A DNA stretch of 64,000 nt from Pyronema omphalodes (lineage: Eukaryota > Ascomycota > Pezizomycetes > Pezizales > Pyronemataceae): the NCBI GenBank assembly GCA_024516155.1, contig JAJJXM010000010.1, forward strand, positions 558,001-622,000, given 5' to 3'. Within the stretch, counting starts at the first letter, position 1, and each line of letters begins with the position of its first letter. Positions 56,470-64,000 of the stretch are shown here, piece by piece. The position numbers and the translations under genes are program-made. A model generated the notes under the pieces. It was not told where the DNA came from and ran no database searches. It saw only the letters and a program-made list of their open reading frames with translations.

Positions 56470-58583
56470 TTAACGACTGCGGTGGGTACCCATATCTCTC
56501 TTTCCGGCAACCTATATATTTCATTAGCATCAAATTCCCTTAACTCATTATGGGTATAGTTAGAACATACCAAGTGCTTTGCGATACTTGCAGACTGGTG
56601 ACGGTCTGCCTCTCCCTGTCTTGCCATGCGGTTCATACGCTTCTGGTTCAACTTCTGGATCTTCTCTGCCTGTGATCTGGTTCCCTCGACAGACTTGGGC
56701 ATTCCAGCCTCCATTCTGTTCTTGCTTCTGGCACGGATCTTTGCCTTGTCGATAGCCTTCTGCTTGTTCTGCTGGTGAACTGACAAGCTGCGAGCACCAG
56801 GGGTTCCGTCGACATCCATCATATCCACATCACCCTCATCACGACGGCCACGGCCTCTAGACTTGCTTCTCGCACGCTCAGCAATCTTAGTAGAGTCGAG
56901 ACCAAGTTTGTCAAGGTGTGCCTCCATCTCGGAGAGCTTCTTGGGGGGTGCAGTGGAGCGGGGCATGATCGCACGGTTCTTAAGAGCCTTCTTGGAACGA
57001 GCGGCGTTGCGGATAAGCTGCTGCTGCTCACGAATGTACTCGGCCTTCTCACGGATGTCGGCCTCCTCCTCATCCTCAATATCTTCCTCCTCCTGGTAGA
57101 ATCCGGAAGCCTCAAGCTGCTCTTCCTCCTCCTCCAAAGCCGCAAGCTTGGCCTCGATCTCGGGGTCGATAAAGTCGGCAACGTTCTTTCCGTTGAACAT
57201 CTCGGGAATAATGTCGTTCTTCCAGTCGTCGTTCTCGAGAAGGTAAAAGTCCTTGAGGTTGACGTTGAAGACACCAGCACCTCCGTTCTCGGCTTCGATA
57301 TCGCGGAGAAGACGGGGACGGTTGGGGTCGTTGACGTCGTACTTGGGCTTGTTGAGGACAGCTTCGGGAATGTAGGGCTTGGGCTCGGCACCGGACATGG
57401 GGCGAGATACGTGAATACGGTTGAGGATGTTGGTGGCCTCCTTGGAAGCGGCGGATCCCATAGCGTTCTTGAGCTTCTGCTCGACACGGACGGCGAGAAG
57501 ACGGTCACAGGCGGTGTTACGGACCTCCATAACTCCCTCCTCGGTGTGGCAAGAGAGCTTCAACATCTCAACCTCTCCAGACTTGGTGATGGTCTCCAAC
57601 ATAGCCTTCTTCTCGTCGTCAAGGTCCTCCGGTCTCATGGCGTCAATCTTGTTGACGACGAGGAAGACAATCTTGTTGGCAAAGAGAGGCTTGATGGAGT
57701 GGAAAAGCTTAACCTGGGCCTCCACGGAGTATCCACACTGCTCAGACAAATCGACAAAGTACATGACCGCAGAGCGCAAGTGGGCAATAGCGGTAATAGA
57801 CTGCATCTCAATAGTGTTCATCTCCTCCAAGGGGTGGTCGAGAATTCCAGGAGTGTCGATAGCCTGGAATCTAAGGTACTTGTAGTCGAAATGTCCAACG
57901 TACAAGGACTTGGTGGTGAAAGCGTAAGGCTGAACGTCGACATCGGCGCGAGTGACGCTCTTGAGGAAACTGGACTTTCCAACGTTGGGGTATCCACAGA
58001 TCAAGAGGGTACGGGTGTTGGGGTCAATGGAAGGAAGACGTCCCAAGTGCTGACGGACCTGCTCGAGGTACTCAAGGGAACCCTTAAGACGCTTGGTGAT
58101 GGTGGCCATACGTCCCAAACCAGCACGCTTAAGCTGCTTGCACTGGAAAAGAGACTGCGCGTACTTGATAAGACGGACGTAGTCACGAGCAACCTGCTCG
58201 ACAAGGTGCTTCGCGGTCGAAAGCTGTCCCAAAGCAATGCGGAAATGGTCGGCATCGTAGAGGGTGTTCATCAAGGCGCTGTGGAAAGGGTGGATATCCT
58301 GCAAGCGAGGGAAGGTCTCGAGGATTGCTGAAAGCTTCTCATTGAAGGTTTCGGCGGTGAATTTGACCTTACGGGTGTAGAAGGCACGGATACGAGAGAT
58401 CTTGAAACCTGCACGGATCTGAGTAGGAAGGCGACGCTGAGTTCTCGACAAGACAATGTCGAGGAACTCCTGCGACGTGGGAACGGGAGCAATATTTTTC
58501 CAGGTCTGTAAAAAGCGCAAATTATCAGTAATTGCAATTGAATGCGCGTAAAATTAGGGAGCTATGGTACTCACAAGCTGCAT
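56470..58583 (-). CDS. nog1: Nucleolar GTP-binding protein 1 (Nog1)
   Basis: Exons 58583-58575, 58505-56571 and 56511-56470 give 661 aa (yeast 647). Nog1 is an OBG-type GTPase inserted in pre-60S particles. The first exon is 9 nt (Met, Gln, Leu), joining to [20 protein letters not shown] to give the family start. G motifs are GYPNVGKSS (about 174), DTPG and NKID. The C-terminal NOGCT region is basic. The last exon ([13 protein letters not shown]) reproduces the family ending SGKRG-x-GKTDxR after a 59-nt intron. The long frame without this splice would run on into 3' UTR. Codon use is strongly biased, leaving a 471-codon stop-free antisense frame that I reject as a gene. Confidence 0.95.
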
Positions 58584-59004
58584 CTTTACTGTTGTTCAAG
58601 ATGTTCCTGGAGAGTAAAAGGTTGGTTGCGAGGTCGAGGTTTTGAAAGTTTCGAGCCGCAGAAAAAAGTTGTGCGAGGGGAGGAAAAGATCGCGCTAGTG
58701 TGATAGCAGTTAGTAAGTCAGTCACCCTTGCTAGCTTAGAGGTATGAGTGATGTGAGGTGATTCCAGCTCGCGGGGCTGCAGGGGGGCAGCTGTGGGCGC
58801 GACCGGTCCATGGCTGAGAAGCAGCGATTCCACGGCGCTCGTGTGACTAAACGAATATCTTGAGATGAAAAAATAAAATGTACTGATTAAATGCATAGCT
58901 ATCATGAATAAAATATCACAAGAAAATCGTTGAATTAAAATACGTATTAAAACCAATTTGAGCCATAAATCCAACATTAAATATATAAGAAACACATTCT
59001 TCCA
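58584..59004. other. Spacer NOG1 start to dioxygenase stop
   Basis: 421 bp. The NOG1 promoter region lies on the left. A short minus-strand frame (58525-58995) has no relatives. No gene supported. Confidence 0.5.
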
Positions 59005-60106
59005 CTACTGTGCCTTCGGCTTGTCTCCAAAACGATACTGTGCCCAACTCAAGCTCATCTCAGTCATAGTAAACAACTGCTCAGCCTTATCATCACCCGC
59101 CGCACCAGCAGCAATATGAACTGGCAACAAATGCTCAAAAGTAGGATGCGCCTGTCTCGCGCTCTTGTGTTGCAAAAGTGTGTTTAAGGACTTCTTCCTA
59201 TCCTCTCCGTTTGCCGGATTGATAACAGCCTTCTTAAGCTCGGCATCGAAGACCTTAGCATAAGGAAGCTCTGATCCCTCTCTCATTGCAAAGAATAAAT
59301 CACTATCAAATCAGTTCAGCTCGAACGAAGCTAAACAAACGAGGATTCAAGAGAGCCTACCGGAGGTTGTGTACCGCCATTCCAGATCCGATAATCAAGA
59401 TATTCTCCTCTCGAAGCTTGCGGAGCGCTGCACCTAACTCATAGTGCTTGTCGGGGTCCTCATTATTAAACAAACTGACCTGAACAAGAGGAACACCGAG
59501 GGGATTTTCGTCGGGGTTGAACACTGCAATTCATCAGGATGCCAAATCTTGCCAGAAGATGATATGAAGTTACTCACTGCATGTAAATGGAGCAAATACC
59601 TGGCAAGAATCAATTAGTACAGGACTGAATCGAAATTTTTGGACGAGCTTACTCCATGATCCAACCCTCTCTTTGTTCCCTCGGCCTCAATGCCTGCCTC
59701 CTTAAACAGGGTCAAGATCTTGTTTGCCAAATCCTTCGAACCAACATTAGGATATTGAATTTTGTAGTAATTATCCGGAAAACCATAGTAGCTGTAGAAC
59801 AGAAATCAACCAATATTCATGCTATGATTAGCCTATGTATACCCTTGATATCTAGGGTTCATAAAAGCGGCATCCGACGTACTCATAAATCAATTTTGTG
59901 ACTTCTGCCTCATTAACCTCAACCTTAGTTTTTCCCGCTTGCCAGTGAGCAGAAAAGACTACTACTGCTTTAGGCTTAACTTTCTGGGTGATTTCCTTTC
60001 CGATGTTTTGGAGGGCTTTATAGGCGGGGTGTTCAGTTTCGAACATAACATTAGGACCGCCGTGGGAGACGAAGTAAACTGGAGTTTTTGTTGCTGAGGT
60101 CGACAT
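59005..60106 (-). CDS. LigB/DODA-type extradiol dioxygenase
   Basis: Five exons: 60106-59883, 59791-59653, 59599-59578, 59523-59361 and 59281-59005, giving 274 aa. The fold cleaves catechol-like rings (as plant and bacterial 4,5-DOPA dioxygenases do) with a metal held by His and Glu. Visible ligand and catalytic residues are HGGPN (His15), FSAHWQ (His54), LDHGVFAPF (His120) and AHPTFEH (His228, His233). LIYDYYGFPDNYYKIQYP is also characteristic. The third exon is only 22 nt. Five exons are many for this locus. The ATG at 60106 gives a typical length, but the same frame is open about 100 codons upstream without an ATG and includes a membrane-like segment (see findings). Substrate unknown. Confidence 0.88.
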
Positions 60107-62518
60107 ATTTGCGGTTTGAGAAATAATTGCAGATTTTGGGTTACGAATAACGCTTTTCGCTCCCGGGATGAAACGGCTTAAAATTGGCGAAAACACGATT
60201 GCGAGGATTCCGATGACGATCGCTGAAAACAGTGTTATGAACACGTTCTTTGAGGAGTATGATTCGGAATCACCAGCACCGCCTGTTGCGCCGGAGCGCG
60301 ATGCTACCTGCTCCTGAGACGAAATTTTGGCGGTGGTGGTGAAACGCGAGAAGCAGAGGAGTATGGAGAAAAGGGAATTCCTACCGGAACTTTGGTATAT
60401 CCGAAGGACTCAGTGGTAAGTAGTTATGGGGTTCGTGCAAAGTAAGTTGTACAAAGGTTCTACAACATCACGAGGAAGTCTCTCGGGCTTTATACAGTCG
60501 AATCTCCATCACTTTAAGGCTCCAGACTCTCCATAGATCCTTGTCTAGAAGGTTATTTAGTAGCTTCTCAGCGCGTCTCGGATATTCCAAAAATGACGAA
60601 TGAAGATGGTTCGTCAGTTTTATTTTCGCCTCCGTGCGCGGTGGGGAGGGGTATGGCTGGTGGAAAGATCGTGTTTGTAATGCTTAGGAATTCGGAAGAG
60701 CGCCCTCGGACGTCGGATGTTAACCAGGGCTGCCTAAAGACCGACAATTGATGCGACCAAAGGCAGTTGAAATGCGTCCAATCAAGACGTCGAAACATAT
60801 GTAAGTGAGATAAATAAAGGCGCAGAATAAATATTGTGGTACTTCGGATTTATTGATTTTCTATGTTGTCATAGGTTTCAACTTACCACAATAATAAAAT
60901 TAATCATAATCATGATCTTCAAACTTACAAAAACTTTCACGAAAGACATTGCCACGTTTTTACCGTGGATCACCCGCGTCGCCGGAGAGAAGCGCCAAAG
61001 AAGCAAAAGGAGTAGGATTCTATTTTCGACAGGGCGTTCCTCGGGTATTCTCTTCCGTACCGAAGTTCAAGCATGCCGAGCGGAATTTGAACATTTCGGC
61101 ATACCGGCTTAGTAAGCCCAGTGTGGAGAAGTAGCCATGCCCAGAATTCCGGAAATACCAACTTCCACGTGATCCGAATCTATATCCGAACATTACTGTG
61201 CATGCGACATACGAGCTCTGATCATATGAGGATTGTCTGAAATATTTACTAGGGACAACACACAGCAACTATAATTAATTTGTGGATTGTCATTACTACG
61301 TCAACGAGGAAAGTAACCCCTTCCTCTCTAATACAATGCGAGTTTTTTTCGAACTTGGTGGATCTATAGGGATGTGGGAGGTGGACATAACCTTGAGAAC
61401 AAGCTCTACAAAAGGTACCATGGAACCGGGTCGGGTGTAACTGCTGGGATATTAGTTATTCCGCTGCGCACCTAAGGGGCGAGAGCTGATGGAGTGGGTA
61501 CATATCTAGATCTCGGACATCGGAAGGATTCCCCAGACCATGGGTGTTGGTTCCCATCCCAAGCTGTACCCCACCAGTTTCCAAATACATCCTACAAAAG
61601 CAGGTACAAGGCACTGCGCACTCGGTACAGAGTACCCTACCAAGTACACAAAAAGACGCATTGACAAGCATTGGCATTGAGTTTATGAGTAACAAGACGA
61701 ATAGGTGAAGGTTTAGCCGCCGAGTAGGCATGGCCCAAAGCTTACTTTGATGGTGGATGGTGAAACATCATCGGCAGAGCGTTCTTAAAAATAGGCGCGG
61801 CCAGGAAAACCCATTTCAATTTCAAGGCGAACTACGCGGCGTATGTAGTGTTCTTCATGAAGCCCTGGAGACGAGGCAGAAGCTACATGAAGAACCTAAT
61901 ACAGTCGAACTGTAGCTATTCTCGACGCATGAAGTACACGCGCATTACCCCATGTGGAACAGAAGTGCAAGGCCGAACTCACTTCTACAGGGTCTATAAA
62001 GCTTGTAAGGCTTGTTAAAAGGCTTGAATTAGCTACTTACTACACAGCCCGATTACCTTTCAGACATGGTGCCGATGAAGATACGGGAGTAACATCATAA
62101 TTCAACATAGCCATGAAAAGAATAGCATCACTATTCCTTGCCATCTATCATCAATCATGGTAATCAACATAATCTATTCTATATTCTCAAAGCACTTGTA
62201 CGATGAAAAATGAAATCAAGAAAAAAAAAAGTCAGAAATCAAAGAGATCGAAAAAAAAAAAAAAAAAAAAAAAAAGGAAAAAACGGAAAAAAAATCATCT
62301 ACATCGCAAACCATAACGCACTTGAAAATGCACAAACCAAGCAACAAAACATCAAACCATCAAACCATCAAAAACCTCGCTACCGAAAGCAACGAAGTCA
62401 AAATAGACATCTTCCATGGGCCGGGGTACCACGTTTACACCGCCTCCAACGCCGGGGTTTCTATCTTACTCCCAAGGCAATTTATTCCAATCTGACAGTT
62501 GACCTGACAGATAGAATC
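60107..62518. other. 2.4-kb spacer
   Basis: The left part (60107-60420) is in frame with the dioxygenase and may be an unannotated N-terminus. A small ATG-started minus-strand frame at 60568-60798 begins MFRRLDWTHFNCLW and could be an upstream exon. The rest has no recognisable gene. An A23-type run lies at 62251-62273. Confidence 0.4.
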
Positions 62519-63654
62519 TTAGACATAACGTTCATAGTCACGTTTCCATCTATGCAAGCAAACAATCAATCAATCAGCCTCGATATTTTTGCCACTAAAC
62601 CGCTGTGTACCACATGTAGTTGTACAAACCGGAAAAAGATCTCCAGTTTCACAAAATTGATACCAACTCGAGGGGAGAGGAAGAAACTTACTGTTGTAAA
62701 TGTTTTGGTAGCATGTGTCCAATATCAACAGCTTCTTGAAGGGTTCGTACAGCTTCGGTAAAATATTTTCGTCCGGATTTCATTGGTGAAATGTTGCCTA
62801 GTGATATTGAAGATTCTGCTTTCTGTATTGTAATGAGAGTTGTCAGTTATGCATCTCATATCAATTCCATTGACCTAGGGAACTAAGGATACGAAATATT
62901 TTCATATCGGTTCCAGGGATTGATGAGGGGAAATTGGAATAACATACACGCTCCAGCAACGCTCCAGTTAAACTTCCTTGTCGTCGTGCATTGTCAATTG
63001 CCTTGGTGAAGAAATCAGATGCTGCCTATTTGGTAGAATGTTTTTATAAGTTATCCTTCATATGAAATAGAAAGCGCAAATGGTATGAAGGGATTTATGG
63101 CGGGGATATACCTGCATGAGACCACGAACTTCGACATAGTCTGGATTTTGTAGTCTTCTTTCTGCTGAGGCATCGTCGATATATCCATGAGCACCTTCTT
63201 CTCTATGAATTTTCGCCAACAGGAATTGAGATTTCGCAAGCCAAGCATTTCCCAGTCCTATCACCAAGTCAGTAATTCCATCTCTTTATCCACCCATAAA
63301 CCAATACAACAATTCATCAGATGTAGCCAACATACCAGTCATAGCCGTAACATTCCTTGGATCATCAACAAGTATTCTATTCCACTCATACTCGCACCAT
63401 TCTGTAATCTCCCGAATTCCACCACTGTCGGGATCCATATAGGCAAATAGATGAACTTCGTTAAGGAACCAGATTCTTTCTTCAACTCGTCGTGGATCAT
63501 ACATGATCTGTGATCGGTCGATGTAATTGATGGATGTTTGGACGGCTTCGGTGCAGGCACGCCAGTGGGATGGTGCTGATCGGAGGGATTTGTGCACTCG
63601 GGTTAGGCCTTCTTGTGCTGCGGATATGTAGGCGGAGGAGGTTTTGTAGTCCAT
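62519..63654 (-). CDS. Conserved fungal TPR-like protein of unknown function
   Basis: Exons 63654-63336, 63257-63112, 63025-62948, 62822-62692 and 62549-62519 give 234 aa. I recognise a fungal family pattern but no named function. The order is MDYKTSSAYISAAQEGLTRV, a Trp-rich helical region, RVEERIWFLNEVHLFAYMD, then NVTAMTGLGNAWLAKSQFLL. Next come AASDFFTKAIDNARRQGSLT and SISLGNISP...FTEAVRTLQEAV, and the end LPKHLQQWKRDYERYV. Pairs of helices with the spacing of tetratricopeptide repeats suggest a scaffold or adaptor. Introns are longer than elsewhere (78-142 nt). The last exon (31 nt) was chosen because it continues HLQQ in frame to a family-like end. The upstream frame has only non-ATG starts. 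Confidence 0.7.
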
Positions 63655-64000
63655 TGTGTAAGTTTGAGGGTGGGGTAGGTGGGGGAGAGATTTCGAGAAT
63701 TTCAAAGATTTAGAGGGCTTTGAGTAAAGAGGCGGAGCTTCAGTGTGTGATGGAAATAAAGATTTGATGAAGATTGTGATGAGTATTTCAATAAAGATAT
63801 GAGGTAAGATGAGATTGTACTTCTTCTTCTCAAGGTTCTTCTTGAAGGCCCTTGTGAAGATTGTTTGTTGATGAAAGTTTCCGAGCGGAACTGACTGTGC
63901 TCTTTAAACAATCTCATCTTCAAGTTCGTCACAGTCAAGTACCGAAAATGTCGTAAGGGTTTGTAGGGCTTTAGCCAGTCATCACAGGTATCTACAATCG
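63655..64000. promoter_or_regulatory. Promoter region of the TPR-like gene (window edge)
   Basis: 346 bp to the window end, with CTTCTTCTT and GATGA runs. It should contain the leader and promoter of the minus-strand gene. No other gene seen. Confidence 0.35.

Noticed and set aside
56916..58331. 471-codon open frame antisense to NOG1
   Set aside because: Shadow of a strongly biased gene; low-complexity Leu/Val/Gly composition and no relatives.
62210..62761. 183-codon plus-strand frame
   Set aside because: Begins in a poly-A run and lies antisense to the last exons and an intron of the TPR-like gene; no relatives.

Overview
The window is nuclear DNA of a filamentous ascomycete (Pezizomycotina). 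The evidence is eukaryotic house-keeping genes interrupted by short GT-AG introns (mostly 48-110 nt, often with a CTAAC-like branch site), a class III chitin synthase, fungal COG2, SEC27, NOG1 and KIN28 orthologues, and Pol III tRNA genes. Long microsatellite-rich spacers separate the gene blocks. I cannot fix the class from sequence alone. No virus, plasmid, CRISPR array or bacterial gene is visible.

Layout. 1-6.0 kb is a gene-free spacer full of simple repeats, holding one copy of a short SINE-like retroposon. A PHO85-type cyclin-dependent kinase follows (6.4-7.4 kb). Next come a repeat-rich spacer, a second, 5'-truncated retroposon copy, an intron-containing tRNA-Gly and a secreted GH47 alpha-mannosidase. 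After another 3.6 kb spacer, a dense block runs from 15.3 to 39.3 kb: RPS29, APC13, GPI19, COG2, POL32/CDC27, cytosolic IleRS, SEC27, VTI1, RPF1, SLY1, a PhyH-type dioxygenase, a class II aldolase/adducin-fold protein, KIN28 and USE1. A tRNA-Thr closes this block. A 6 kb gene desert precedes the class III chitin synthase (45.7-48.8 kb). Then come a repeat spacer with an 8-bp minisatellite and a long GA run, an EFM2-like lysine methyltransferase, a probable small pseudogene, a Tm-1-like (UPF0261) protein, the ribosome-biogenesis GTPase NOG1, a LigB/DODA-type extradiol dioxygenase and a conserved TPR-like protein at the right end.

How the genes fit together. Five genes of Golgi and ER-Golgi vesicle traffic (COG2, SEC27, VTI1, SLY1, USE1) lie within about 22 kb. 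Three genes serve ribosomes (RPS29, RPF1, NOG1). Two CDKs are present, PHO85 for phosphate/nutrient signalling and KIN28 for TFIIH. Several neighbours are divergent pairs sharing 220-520 bp promoters (RPS29/APC13, COG2/POL32, SEC27/VTI1, RPF1/SLY1).

The most notable observations are the SINE-like family with intact target-site duplications, several extremely short exons (an ATG-only exon, a 9-nt first exon, a 9-nt last exon), a SEC27 that stops where its family continues, in-frame ATG-less leaders before PHO85 and the extradiol dioxygenase, and the traffic-gene cluster. All exon boundaries come from reading reading-frames, splice signals and family alignment knowledge; no transcript data were available.
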